Positions 47,770-60,989 are shown, counted from the stretch's first letter. The stretch is 64,000 nucleotides of DNA from Rhabdornis inornatus (GCA_013397075.1 VWZS01002147.1:124001-188000); one strand, 5' to 3'. Translations and numbers: made by a program. The notes: generated from the sequence alone by a model not told the origin.

Positions 47770-48290
47770 ATTATTTAAACATCAAGGCACAATCAGAAGT
47801 GACTGCAAGTCTGCACACCAGCACATGCCTACTTTCATGTGTCAGGGCATCCACACAAAATTACAGTGTGTAATTATTTGTTATCTGTCACACATTTTAC
47901 CCCATTGATTCATCTACTTATCATTCATTACATGAAGGAATCAAACTGATTTTCTCTTTACTTAGCATGCTAGGTGTCAGCTCAATAAAACCCTTGTCTG
48001 TCCATCCATTAGTAGTGTAGGAGTGAGATGCATAATTGATCTGACTTTTTTTTCACATTGTTGAAAAATAGAAAATAACCCTGCTGCCATCAACACACTA
48101 CTCAACTTCTCAGATTTTAATGACAGACACTGATGCAGCTGTCATCTCTCTTGCTCATGGTAGCCTAAAGCAAGCTCGAATTTTAAAGAAAATTAGTCCA
48201 AAGCTCAGGGTGGCACAGACAGGAAGGTTGGTCACGCCCATGCAAACCAAGATGCATAATCTTGGCACACCACCACCAAAAACATTGGAT
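47770..48290. promoter_or_regulatory. motif-dense segment, candidate enhancer
   Basis: Several paired sites typical of developmental enhancers cluster here. AATTACA and TGTAATT (47859-47875) form an inverted homeodomain-type pair with a 3-base spacer. ATGACAG and CTGTCAT (48120-48126 and 48139-48145) form an inverted pair containing the TGACAG core bound by MEIS/TGIF-class proteins, next to an E-box CAGCTG (48136-48141). ATGCAAA (48240-48246) and ATGCATAAT (48252-48260) are POU/octamer-like. The segment has no simple repeats and no recognisable mobile element. Motif content alone does not show function; conservation could not be examined. Confidence 0.25.
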
Positions 48291-49605
48291 AATTGATACA
48301 ACAGGCTCACTGCTCATGAACTGAATGTAACACTCTTGCTTTCTGCTGACAGCTCTGTGAAAAAAATACTTCCTCAGTGGGGAGTGATCAGATTCAGCTG
48401 AATATATTATTTAATTTCTCACAAGGAAACCAAACACCTCCTTCATCTCCTGGCTTAGTGGGTGCCCACGTAAGGCATGTGTAGAGGAGAGAAGAGGAAC
48501 AGCTCTGGAAAGTGGTTCACCATCTGTGCACCAGCAGCTCCACTATGCAGGGCCAGGCAAATATGCTGGCTGAGCACATTTAAATTTCCAGAGCACTGCT
48601 TTCTGCCTTGCTGCTATTCACTGCCTCCCTAGCACAGAGAGAGAGCAGGAGCCTGTGCCAAGCCATGGTTGGACATTAAAGTGATTGCACAGGCATACAA
48701 CTGCGTTTTAACATCAAGCTGCCACCACTGACACACCCCCAACCTGACTGTCCAAAAGGGAAGAGATTCGGTTCAACATCAGCAGGTGCCCTCAGTCTTT
48801 TCAGAAAACCCTTTGTTACTATCACTCACCTTCAATAAAAGAACCCTGTGCTTCCAGAGCAGGGTGCAATATGAGCACTAAAACAAACATCAAGGCCCCG
48901 TCTGCTACTGAGGGTGCAAGGACAGGATCTTGGCTTCCATCTCTAAAACCACTAAACCCTTAAAGTTTGCTTCTTTTTTCCAGAAGCAGAAGCTTAAACA
49001 CATAGATCATTATCTGGTCTCAGAAATAGACATCTTAGCACTCTCTTTTAAACCTATTTTACCTCCCCAAGAGCTTTTCTAGGGCTGGGAGAGCAACAAA
49101 GGAACATCCATACTGTGCTTTTATTTCAACCTTGTCTCTGACCCTGCAAACTGCGGAAAAATCTTGGATAGACACTGCCACCCTTCCCTAAAAGCATAAA
49201 TGAAAATTGCTTCACTTCCTTGGCATTGCACAGGAAAAACTGACCTCACATCACCTCAGAAGGCTGTTGGGATCTGATTGCAATGAGAAGAAAAGCATTA
49301 TTTGGGCCCACTTTTGCCATAGTTTATAAGTATTCATCTAATATATGAGAACAATTGACACAAATCTAGGGAGGTAAGGTGGCACAGCTTTTAGGGGGAC
49401 TGTAAGAGACCCCTATGGCTGCCTAGACCCAGAAGCAACTGTTTAACTTCACTGAAATAAAAGGAAAAGATGTAGTTGTAGCAGCACTAGTCCAGCCGCA
49501 CAAAATGAGACTCACAACATTACATATGCAGTAACTTTAAGCACAAAGGAACATGCTTTTCTGATATGTGTGTGCATACACGTATTGCTTGCCTTTGTGT
49601 ATGTA
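48291..49605. other. unannotated non-coding sequence
   Basis: No gene, RNA or nameable repeat seen. Open frames are all below about 60 codons. Confidence 0.6.
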
Positions 49606-49632
49606 TACACACACACATACACACACACAAAT
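49606..49632. repeat. interrupted (AC)n microsatellite
   Basis: Two AC blocks separated by a T interrupt the run. TGTGTATGTATAC directly upstream and ATGTGTACAT downstream are the complementary dinucleotide type, so the region can fold back on itself. Confidence 0.9.
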
Positions 49633-52264
49633 GTGTACATAGGCTTGAGGCCAGACAGTAAACAAAAGGGGCTAGCAGTGTTCATCTATGAGGGAAAAAG
49701 CCAGACCAGATTTAAGAAAAATTTGCTGGAATGATGGGAAGATTAAAATGTATGGCTCGCCCATACTATGTGATGAGAAGGAAAAGTCTTGGTGTTTTAC
49801 CTGTTACATCACCCTGATTATTTCTAACTGCTTGCCACAATGAAGAGTTTATTTTTGCAGTTGCCATGCCCTGTTGTGTGACAGGGAATGAACTCTGCAA
49901 CCTCACCCCCACAGACCTTTGGCTTGTCATGCTACAAGCCTTCCCCTGGCTCTTGAAATATGTCAAGGAGACACATTCCAGCTTCTGGGATGCTCAGATT
50001 CATCTGCTGACACCCTGATGGGTTTGTTTGGAACTCTTAATTTATTTAAATCTATTGTTTTGCAGAAAATAGGGGGCCCTAGAGCCTATTAGGCTTCATT
50101 TTGAGACGCTTAAAAATGCAAAACAAGTTAATCTCAGCGAAGCAAAAGGGTTATGCTGAAACAGCTACACACAAACTAAAAACACTGGCAGGGAAGCACA
50201 GATTGCTAGGCTGTCCTTAACTCCTGTCTGCTACCCAGGCTTAGAGAGCTGTGGTATGCTGAAGGCAGCTGAGACTGGCGCCACAGAGGCAGCTGTGAGA
50301 TACAGACCTCCATATCAGACTGGGGTCAGGCTAAAGGGACCTTTTCTCCAGGATCATCTGAGTATGACCAGAATACCAACACATACAAAACAATTTTCAC
50401 ATTCATTTTACTATTTAATTTTAAGGGGTATAATATCAATTGTGTTGACCCTGTGAACATGTAAACAGAAATATGTTTCAGGCCTGTCTGAGGGTTACAT
50501 GAAAACTTGACATACTGATTTCTCACTCTACGATGGAGAGAGAACTGAACTGGAATTTGCCTGTTTTTCCTTGTCCTGGCACCATGACTTACATTGCTGC
50601 ATTTTTCAAAGTCTGATTACAATTTATAAATATGTCAAGGAAACCACTATTATTAAGATGCTCTGTTTCCACAAAGACCACACACTTTAAAATAAACCAA
50701 CAATACATATTACTAAGTTGGCACATGGTATCTCCATTTTCCAATGCAACATTGCAAGCTGGGGCCCACCATACTTAGCACTTATCTGTTTAATTTGAAT
50801 CAGATTAATAAATTTAAAACATTTGAGGTTTAAAGTTGTAACTAATTAAAGTAAAATTAACAGATGGATTAAGCTTTATCCCAGATGAGAAAAATCCCAC
50901 TGGAAAACCAAACAAACTATTCCTTAAACTTCCAATTACAATGTGCAGAATGAACAAGTCATAGCTGATTTTAAGGTGAAAGACTGTACTACACATCTCA
51001 AAAAGCTGGAATTCAATATTTGAGTTTGAAAAACAGGAAAAGAAGAAAGGAACAGACAAATTTCATACTAAAGGGACCTGTTTTGTTTAATGTAAATTGA
51101 CTCCAATCTGAATTTCTCCTTAAGAAGCAAAAAAGGAAATAAGCATTAACCGAAATTGGTCTTCATGCACGAAATAAAATCATAGTCAACATATATCTAC
51201 ACTGTGCATCCAGAATATGCAGTCAATCATAGTATACACCCTGGGGAAAACTTAGAAAGCCATTTCTTTCTCACTTAGAATAGTTGTTACCAGAACCATT
51301 AAAAAACTTCAAGAGCTATAAACTTGGAATTACTGATACTCTAGTAGAAACCTCCAAGCCCCACCACTTTATATATAAAGAAAAAGGAAAAAATATCCAA
51401 AACTATTACCAGTAAAAAAAAAAAATCCTACTGATAAGGAGACCTAGTTGCAAGATTATAGAGGAAATGAATATTTAAAGAAAGGAAAAATTGAAGAAGC
51501 AGCTAAGTCATGAGCAATGTATGGTAATTTAAAAACTCAGTGAAATCTCAACAGGCAAAATAATTAAGAACAATAAGATGGAATTTTTAATAAGAAGCGC
51601 CTGACCAACGATTTAATACGTTTCAAGGTAGAGAGATGTGATGAATGACACCAGAAAAAATCTAAAATGTTCACTAGATATTTACATTCTATAAAGAGAA
51701 TTATAAAATGAGAATTCATCTATTTTATATAATACAAAACATTGTAAAATAGTTTTAAAAGGCCACATCTGTCAAGATTTAACATGGGCATAAGTAATCA
51801 ACAAGTCTGGGAAACTTACTTGCACCTCACAATGCCTAAAATTGCTTAGCTGAAGGGTTCTCCAATTCATTAAAATTTATAAATTATTTATATTATAATC
51901 AATCATGGAAAACTGGAACAATTCCAATAGATGGGAGTACTGCCAAGAAAAAGAAAATTCTGGGGCTGGAAAACCCTGCAACATTCAGTGTCAAAAACTC
52001 ATCTCAATTTGTTGAAGATTAACTCAAAAATTTGACCACTGTGCAAAAATTATCTGACAGTCTGCAGATTTGTGTCCTGTAACCATTTCTAGCAGGAATA
52101 GAAAAACAATGGAATAGCTAACAACATGGGCTAAAGGATGCTCTCAGCATGAATGTGTCTTGATGTTGGTCTGTTTTTTTTCTGAGCCATTTTCCTTACT
52201 GCATCTCCTTAGGCTGGGAGTCTTTGCAGTCAAATCCTGCTGCTAGGTGGCAGGTCCCTCTGAC
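49633..52264. other. unannotated AT-rich non-coding sequence
   Basis: No gene or nameable repeat. Simple A runs occur near 51413-51424. The stretch around 50030-50150 contains ATTGTT (SOX-like) and ATGCAAAA and resembles conserved non-coding sequence in texture, but this cannot be tested here. Confidence 0.55.
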
Positions 52265-52640
52265 CTCTGATTTTGTGGAAGAGGCTCCTAGAGTTTTCAA
52301 AGGCCTTTGACGTTGTCGTGCCAGTGGGCTCAAGAATGCAGTCATCTATGCAAACAAACATCACCAGGAGGATGAAAGCAGGGTTCAACCCATGGAGATT
52401 AAATGAGTGTTTGCAGATTCTTGTGATATCTCTGAGAACGAATGAAAAATCTGAAAATTAATTAAAAGCACAGCTTCACAGCTGAGACCTCGAACGTGGC
52501 ATTTCATCTGGAGCTAATGTTTATGAGCAGTTACACTCTCCCTACCTTGGCAAAAAAGCTATAGATTCACAATTAATAATTGTGCTGCTATTAATCTTTG
52601 GATGAAGTGGAACAAAGTCATTAAACAGAGACAGCCTTTT
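52265..52640. promoter_or_regulatory. candidate enhancer with homeodomain-type palindrome
   Basis: The segment contains a near-perfect palindrome, CACAATTA and TAATTGTG around one A (52568-52584), followed closely by TATTAATC. CpGs that are rare elsewhere (GACGTTGTCG near 52310, GAACG near 52436, TCGAACG near 52489) are retained. There are no simple repeats and no named mobile element. The 62-codon frame at 52273-52461 is not recognised. A regulatory role is inference only. Confidence 0.2.
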
Positions 52641-55600
52641 ACAAGACGGATGCAGTTGAGTACAGAATCCTTTCAGTGGATGAAAGGACAAAATTGGCAA
52701 GAAATGTTTTTAAAGGCTTGTTACTAAAATGATCCTATTCTGGTCACAAATAAACACTTGAGTCTCCCCCAAAAGTCCCTCTGAGTCAGCTTCAGCATAG
52801 CCCATCCTTTGAAGCCATGCCTGCTTTTCAGTTAGATCAGAGCTCACTGTCACCAATTGTCCCCATCAGCAGCTCAAGCTCTATCCTCTGGCATTTGTTC
52901 GAGCAGGTCATGAGCTGCAACATTTTCCTGTTGCTGCTCTTTGAGGCTTGGGGCACTGAGATGGGGGCAGTACTACATGTAGTCTGGAGCTAATCCAGCA
53001 GAATAGTCCATCTGGGATTTTAGGTCTTCCCTTACACTGCTCTTGGTCCAGAGCTGAGGCAGCCTCAAGAAACTGTCTCACTTCCCACTTACAAGGCACT
53101 CAGTGAAGATCAGTTTCCCAGAGACCCTCAATCTAGATTATATCCTTTTGCTATAATTTCCCATCATCTGCCACTACCAAAAACAGAGGCATCACCCTCA
53201 CTCACACTTTGCTCTGGAAGCCCATGGAACAGCTAAGGGCTGACACCACCGTCAGCCCAAAAATCCAGGTTTGACACCAAAGGTCCTCCTGACAGCTCTT
53301 AAACCCAGTCTTTCCTGGTATGTTCTTTTTCCCACTTATAAAGTAATCATCCTGAGGATCATCTCCATGGAGCTTCCTTCAGAGACATAATGGGCTAGAA
53401 AGAACAAATTTTCTACTTCAACTTTGACCTAAGTATAACCCCCAGATTCTCAAGTCTCGCTAAGGTTTTCTGAGTCAATTTTACAGGTCCTATTAAAATC
53501 AAGTCTCTTGTGCAGTGTGAAGAGGAAACAATTTTAGCTACTTGTTGTACTATTGCATGATGTGGGAAAAATACACTGGCTTCTCTAAATGACATATGAG
53601 TGAGAAAAAAAAACTGGCAAGTGGCTAAATTTAGCCATCCATAGACTTGTAATTTGGCTACACCTTTGAAACCATCTAAGTAAAATAAGAACCTAATCAG
53701 GTGACACACTCCTACAAAACTTAATGGGGAGCAACCAAGCACAAGTGAGTTCATTAAATGGTGCAACGGGAAATGAAGTTAAAAATATTTATCAATCACT
53801 TTCTGGAAGATCACAGATTAATGGAAAACTTTCGTGAGTTTGACAGGCATTGCTTTTCAAAAGGCAATTTATTACCTAAGAATGTGTGCTTTCACTGAAG
53901 AAATCATTCTTGCTTTTTAATGACTTCAGCATTATGCACTTAGCATTTTGATATCAGTATATTTACTACACTGCCAAAGATAGGATCTCCAGATTCCTGA
54001 CGCTTTAATAGCTTCCATGCTTCAGAGCTAGAAAGTCCTAATGGTCCCTGATAGTACCAGGAGAAAATCTTTTAAAATCATGTGTAAAACGTCTTAGTCG
54101 TTCCCCAGTGAACATCACAAGTTATCCAAGAAACACCTAATTAGAAAATGATTGAGGAATCTACATCAAGGCCACTAGAAAATGAAATTTTTGTTTTGAC
54201 TGATTTTGTTGGGTAATACAAGTGAGCCTCTAGTCTATGATAGGAATGTTTTATTGACTCCCCCACTCTCGAGGCAGCTTGACAGGAGTTAGAGAACGAT
54301 GTATTTGTGGTTATAGCATTATCATCTCTTCAGAGGAAGCCTTATCTCTCTGTGTTCATGCCTTATCTGTGGTGCCTGGGCTGTAACCATTCCTCACTGC
54401 TATGGTTAATTTGATAACAGTTGGTAAGGATTACAATATGCCTCTACAGAGGATTCAAGTAAATCATCCTTCCCAATCCTTCTGTGAATGGATTATAGCA
54501 CTTCAGCAAGCTGGTTTTCCACACTTTAACAGAAGGACTTTTTTTCCTCCTGTCTCGAAAAGCTTGTGAACTGAAACAAGTGCTTCTGCTTTTACATACT
54601 TATCCCTTAGCATGTACTTGTAGGCAGTTAATAGTTGTTAGGCTGCATTGTGCAATTTAGAGCTTTAAAAATACATTCTGCAGAGAACTAATACAAGAGT
54701 AAGGGTATATGATTTCTCATCTCATTTGTTATTATATAATAGAAGATTATTAAGAAGATTGATATAGATTATCCCCAGCTTAATTGTTAGAAGCAAATGA
54801 TCATTGCACACTGAGGCATAAAATACAAGGTGTATGAAGTCAAGTAGTATGCTCACATTTTGCAAGGCCAGAGAAAATCACATTATCTCTGGAGAAGCAA
54901 TTCATTATTTTTACTGACTGAGCTTCTAAGAAGATTCAACTTTCACTTGCATATAGTTACACAATGACCTGAAATTTTTTAATTCCTATCCTGACTGGAC
55001 TCTGTCAGTCAAAGTAGTAAGTGGAAGACAATGAGAAGGGAAAAGATAAGTTGGAAACAACAGAAAGCTGGTCAGTATATCATAAATCAGTCCTCTGAGG
55101 AAAACTGGGTAAACACAGTTAATTTCTTGTAAATGTTCCTGACACCTGCATGTAAATCATCTTAATAGGAGAGAACAAAAGGGAAAATATCTGCTGTTAA
55201 GGACTCAAAATTCAGATAGTGCATATCTTGTGATATTTTTGTTTGCTCTAGTTTGCTTCTGTGTACAAAGCACACACTAACTGCTGGAGAACATCTTCTA
55301 GCTAGGTTTCAGCTGACAGGAGTTCAGCTCCTGTGCCGTCACACCACTTGGCAAAGGGAAACAAAGCCTGGTAGGGAGGGATGATAAAATCATTCACCTC
55401 AAAGAGGTGATCAGGAAGACCTGATCCAAATGTGGATGTTCAGTGTGTTGCTATACAGGGACACAATGTACAGTGTGGCAGAACAAGGTTAATGGTGCAC
55501 TCAGTCATCCCTGTGCTTCCTGGCCGTGATTTCTGCAATGATGGTGACAGTAGTGTCTGTCCTGAATGCTTTATCTTTGCTTCCAGTCTGCTGGCACATG

Positions 55601-58600
55601 GAAATTACCACTGCACAGCCTTTCTCTTCCAGGAAAGCAGAGCAGGGGGTGCTAGAGATGCACCAAATCCTCATTTTTTCTTTTTGCCTTTCTATCAAAC
55701 GCTGGGTTTGTGTAGGCACAGCACAGCTGCTGGCTGGGACAGCCAGCTGAGCTCTTGAAGGGAAGTGCCATCTGCAAGGAAGTCCTGTACTTGAAGGGCA
55801 CAAGAAAAAAATTAACCAGCTTCTACTTCCTGAAGAAGTGAGCAGAGATTCCTCCTCTCACTAAGAACCTTTATCTTCCTGGGCTCCACAGACCTCAGCC
55901 AGCCCAGCAAAAATACCTGCCAGAACAGCATCATGATGTTCTGTAGTGCTGTAGCCTGGGAGAGAGGCAGGAGTGTCACTGTCACAGCAGATTGCAGCAG
56001 CACTCTCCATCACTAGGGACACTCAGTCTTCTCTGAGCAAGACTTAGACAACTCCTAACAAAAAAAAAAAGCCCAAAACGACTTGGCTTCTATTAAGCAA
56101 GGTGACTTTCTTACCTAGAAGAGGAGCATTTTTTCACCTGGCCTAGTCTGAAGCAAGTACCATACTTATCTAAACAAAATTAAAAACCACCTGAGTCAGT
56201 CAGTACAGCTGGTGTCTGCAGAGCACTTTCCCTAAAGCATTTAAGTAACTAGGAGGTAACCACAAATCACAGGGAAGTAAAAATTAATGCAGAATAATTC
56301 AAAATCCATTATAAGTTTTCCTTGCTGTGCATATCTTCTTCTGAGGAGGGGGTGAAAGGAGGGCTTAAAAGCCATTTTATTAGTGATGAGTGCCTTTTTA
56401 TGCACACTTTTCTCTCTGAGCTTTCTTCTTGCTCATAAGACACCACAGTCACACAAACCCTACCCAGACTTCTTACAGAGTTCATCCTGGAATAGCACAT
56501 ACATATCTCCCTGGAATAGCATTCCCTGAATTTGCACTCTGATGAACCTGCTTTCTCCTCCTTTTAAAGACTCTGTGAGTCTGGAGTAACTGAGATGTCT
56601 ACCCTGTTTTTACTTATAACATCCTTCTTTTGAGACAGAGGCCAAAGAAGTCAAGGAACAGCAAACTTTCAGGGTGGGCAGTGAATTCTGGGTTTTTAAA
56701 TGATAGCCCATGTAGCAAAAAATGTAGAGAAAAAAAATAAGGGTACAGTAAACAGAAAACAACTGTCAAAAATATATGTATCCCAAGTACCACTGTTATA
56801 CTTCCCAATTTTGGTCACCCATATTATGATGGTTTCATCAGCAATAAATCCTGTAAATAGCTAAACACATTGGCAAATTTCCACGTGAACAAAATGCAAT
56901 CATTTGTTCAGTGTAGCCACCTGGTTGAAAATGGCAGCTATGTTTGAAAGTAGCAGTTTTATTCAGCTGTCTACAATAAGCAGACATACTGGGCACTTCA
57001 GCTAATGTTGTTTTTTCATAGTTTAAAAGGTACTACCTCACCAATTTGCCACGTAAGTTTACAGTTCACCAATCTTGATGCAGATATAAAAGCTGTAACT
57101 GATCATCTACTTAATAAAACTAATGAAATTACTTTCATACTAAGCCTGACACTGCTTTAGCTTTAAAATCCAATGTGAAACACCATGTGTGACCTCTTTA
57201 TACATTCATTTTATTTTCTGTATATGATGAAAAAAAAAATCTGAAGGCTCTTGGAAAGAAGAATTTTCAGGACTGATTACAGTTCTCACGAAAGGCTCTG
57301 CTGCAACCAATCTGGAAGCTGAAAGTCTTTTTCCTACTTTTGTTCCAAAAATTAGGAGCAGTGTAGGGACATGAGAGCACTAGCTCCTCATGAGCAGCCT
57401 TCACAATATTCTTTCCCAGCATCTTTGCCCATGAACTGGAGTACCCCACCTAGGCATGGGAAAGTATCTGGCTTAATTTCCCTCCACATTCCTGCCCTCT
57501 TTGCTTGTAAAAGCAAAAAGGTTATAAATAATGATGGGGTGTGTCACACGGACACCTGTGGGGCTAAGAGCTCAGATTATATCACAGATTGCCAAACAGC
57601 TGCCTAAAATATCCTTTCTGTCCTTCATTTCTTTTTCTCGCTCATTCCCCTAGAAATTTATACAGAAAAAACAGTCTAGAAGAGCTCTGAATCTTAAGAA
57701 ACAAGAAGCAGCACCACATTTCCTTAAGTAGATCAATCTACAAATAGAGATTTTCCTTTCTGGTGGAGAAAGCATATGGAGAAAGCCACTTTATTGGTTA
57801 AGGGCTGAAGGGAAAATAGCACAGAATATGCCATTCACAAATAGCATACTTGGTGTATCACAATGGTGATGTTGCTAAGCACAAGGAATGTTCAGTGAAA
57901 TCAGTATCTAAGACAGCTGATACTGTCCATACACTTTAAACTAAAAAGGTTCTCCCTTGCAAGAGGGTGCTTTGCAGCTGTATTTCATCCATCTTCCCTG
58001 AGACCCTGCAGGGGTATCTGCAGTGACCTGCTCTCAGTGGCCACACCAACATGCCCCAGTACTCACCCTCCAGCATGTCCTGGGCTGAGGCTGGGAGCAG
58101 AGCACAAAGCAGCAGTGAATCCCTGCAAACAGGACAAAAGGGGATGTTGAATCACTTCTTCCTGGCCATGAAGGAATTTGGTCTGTCTGAGGAAATCTGC
58201 TGCAGAAAGCAGATTTCATAGGAGGGAGTCACACTCAGATGAGCATATTTCTCTGAGCTGGAAAGCATCTGGCATACCATCAAGCTACACTTAAATTGCT
58301 AATGAGCTAAACGAAAGTTTGAAGTAGCACATATGGGCTTTTTGGAAGGACCTGGAATGTGACAACTGAAGACAAGTCACAGGATGTTTAACTACTGCAG
58401 AACCAAAGCTGTCCAGACAGATGTTCAAACTGTAGCTAGAACCAGAGGAAAACAGAAAAACCTCAAGCACAGAGCCTGTTCAAATCAAAATTATGGGTAT
58501 GATGGAGAACTCAGCCTGTTAATGTGAAGATAGAAAAATAATTAATGCATGCAGACTACAGCACTTAGAGGAAGAAGGCTAAATAGCTGAGCTTTATGTC

Positions 58601-58733
58601 ATTATATTGCGCCTGTGCTTTAAATTTTGCCCATCTCTAAGACCAGATGGAACTCTGCTTATCCACTACCACATAATTTTGCCTATGGGTACAAATATTG
58701 GACAGTTTCATTTCAATAACTAAGTCTGTATTT
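52641..58733. other. unannotated non-coding sequence
   Basis: No supported gene. The 117-codon minus frame at 53413-53766 is hydrophobic at its start but matches no family I know. Around 55300-55800 the sequence is less AT-rich and open in several frames, and it includes a small hairpin (GATCAGG/CCTGATC, 55409-55426). A moderately GC-rich portion lies at 57960-58220. Short A runs occur at 56060 and 57230. Confidence 0.5.
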
Positions 58734-58970
58734 TGGTTTAACCCCAGTCAACAACTAGTCCTCACACAGCTGCTTGCTCACTCCCCCTCAGTGGGATAAG
58801 GGGAGAGAATGGGAAGAATAAAAGTTAAAAAAGTAAATGATTCAGATAAAGACAGTTTAGTAGGTAAGGCAAAAGCCCTACAGGCAAAGAAAGCAAGCCA
58901 AGGAATTTGCTCACCACTTTGCATGGGCAGGCAGTTGTTCAGCCATCTCCAGGAAAGCTGGGCTCTGGAG
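58734..58970 (-). mobile_element. 3' part of an avian ERVL-type LTR (inverted)
   Basis: The plus strand starts TGGTTTAACCCCAG and continues with CAGCTGCTTGCTCACTCCCC, CAGTGGGATAAGGGGAGAGA, AAAGACAGTTTAGTAGG, GAATTTGCTCACCACTTTGC and CAGCCATCTCCAGGAAAGC. This is the order seen when the 3' end of a common avian LTR is read backwards, so LTR sense is on the minus strand. The later part resembles the version I associate with songbirds. Homology ends near 58970, before the promoter part of the LTR would be reached. It is an isolated fragment with no internal retroviral sequence, and it is the same family as 29725-29810 in opposite orientation. Confidence 0.85.
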
Positions 58971-60690
58971 TCCTTAGCAATTCTGCATCTCTCTCAGATC
59001 CTGAGGAACAAGTATCTCTGGATTTCTTTTCTCATTTGTTACAAAAATCCTAACACCTTTCTTTTTTTCTGGTGTCTTTCACATTTGCCTCTATTACCTT
59101 GTAAAAAAGCAGCCACAAAAACAGGTGGACTGTGATTTAATACACTACTGAATTAGGAAGGGTCTGGCTCAGAGTAAGGCTCAGTGTACCACATGAGATA
59201 ATAAGAAAGCTTGATATCTGTTCAATTAACATCAATAATAATAATAAAAAAAACCACACTGTGATGAAAATAAATTGTAACTAGATGTAGCCATGCTAAA
59301 CACATGGAAAACAATTGAAAAAATGGTACAGGTAATGTGTTCCAGGATATTACCAAAGAAGTGAAAGAATATTTCCTCACTGCTTATATTCTTTTGAATA
59401 CAACAAAATTCTTAAAGTTTTGGACAGAAAGAATCTCTGTCTGTAACCTGTATTTGTCTTTAAGCTGTAGTAAGCAGACTACCTCAAAGTTGGCTCTTAA
59501 TTTGAAGATATCCCACCCTTGCTTTTGTTGATTTGTGTTCATTTTGCCAGTGGTTAGTAACAACTAAATAAATATAATAATAAAAACTCCCTGCCTAATA
59601 CTTAATTTTAAGCTTGTCTCATTGAATTTCCAGCTATTAGCTCTTGTTGTGTATTTCTCTGCTAAATTAGGAGCACTTTTGTATCCATTTGTTCTTCCCA
59701 TGGAACATTTATATACAAATCAAGTAATTTCTCCATCTGTTCTAGTATAAAGAACAACTTGATCTGCAAGTATCTCATTATACAGCTTTTTCTCTTCCTC
59801 TTTAGTAAATATTATTGCTTTCTTCAGACTCTGCAATTTTTAATATCCTTTTAAAATGTATGAAATGGAAACCATTTCCAGGTTCTAAATTATACTCACA
59901 CATAACATTATGTTACTGCTTCCATGCATTCTTCTCTCCCTACTCCAAAGCACATGCCACCTTTTCTGTCATTGTAGGGACTATGACACTGATCCAATGC
60001 CCCCTCTAATCTGTTTTTCAGAGTCACTACTTTTTCTTTCCCCCTATTTTTTTAATGTTGGCCCATGTTTCTAGAGACATTATTTGATTTCATCTCATAT
60101 TAAAATGCATTTAATTTAAATGAACTCTGTTGTTTAGTATTCCTGATCTCTCTGAAGAACTGCTTCTACAGTCTGGCAGAGCACATCTCCAATACACTTG
60201 CAAATGTTAGGAGCAGGAATTTAACATTGACTGCTGAATATGTTAAATGATGAATTCAGTGCTGACCTATGCATAGCTTCTAAGAGTATCTTCCTTCACT
60301 AATAACTTCTCACAAAATTGTATTTTTCAAAACCTTCCAATTGTTTTTCTATGTAATATTTTGTTCATTGGAAATATGAAGGACATTTTCTGCTCCCATG
60401 GCAAGACTGGAGGAAACAGTTTTAGCTGTCTGTCTTTACCTTCCTTTATGGTGTTATGTACACTGTTCTTACTGGGGTCTATCGAGACATTTTCATCTAA
60501 CAAAATCTCTCCTCTTGTGCCAAAGTGGGACATAAGTGAAGCTCAGTGTAAGTCCTTCTCATCTCCCACAGAGCACCATGGGCTTGTGACATCTCCTTGG
60601 GTGTCCAAGGTCCCCCTGCCTCCAAGTATGACAACAGAGCTTCACAGTCCCACTCAGTCCTTTCTTTATGGTCTAAGTCAGATTCCAAGA
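58971..60690. other. unannotated AT-rich non-coding sequence
   Basis: No gene or nameable repeat apart from a short AAT run at 59233-59249. The 130-codon plus frame at 60361-60753 has no recognisable domain, and the minus strand is open across part of it. Confidence 0.55.
59233..59249. repeat. short (AAT)n microsatellite
   Basis: About four to five AAT units followed by an A run. It is small and unremarkable. Confidence 0.85.
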
Positions 60691-60724
60691 AACTGTCCTT
60701 ACTTCTTTACCTTGTTTGTTGTAG

Positions 60725-60989
60725 CTGAAGAGGAAAGAACTGGAGATGTATGAGAAGACCATATGGCCATCCTGGGCACCAAAGGCAGAATCATGCTCTG
60801 CCTTTCAAGGAGTGTGTACACCCTCCCAGGGCAGAGCCACACCAGCACCAACGTGGGTCATTGTGAACTGCCATCAAACCACCACCCAGGGAGCTCTACT
60901 ACAAAAGAAAACACCTGCACACGCTGTGCCCAAGGCCTGCTGTATCCAACAGCCAAAAAGTGCTGCCTAATCACAGCTGTGAAAATAAA
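60725..60989 (+). other. terminal-exon-like arrangement, unknown gene
   Basis: A long pyrimidine tract (60695-60721) ends in GTAG at 60724. From 60725 one frame is open for 81 codons to a TAA at 60968-60970, and an AATAAA polyadenylation signal follows at 60984-60989. Acceptor, open frame, stop and polyadenylation signal in this order are what a last coding exon looks like. The peptide starts LKRKELEMYEKTIW and is not recognised; it becomes rich in T, P, Q and A without a visible domain. The signal lies unusually close to the stop, and no upstream exon is visible. Chance or a lncRNA last exon are both possible. Confidence 0.18.

Noticed and set aside
53413..53766. 117-codon minus-strand frame with a hydrophobic start
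   Set aside because: Considered as a retroelement or membrane protein fragment, but no motif could be tied to any family and no context supports it.
55409..55426. Hairpin GATCAGG-AAGA-CCTGATC
   Set aside because: Seven-base arms with a four-base loop occur many times by chance in this length; there is no terminator or miRNA context.
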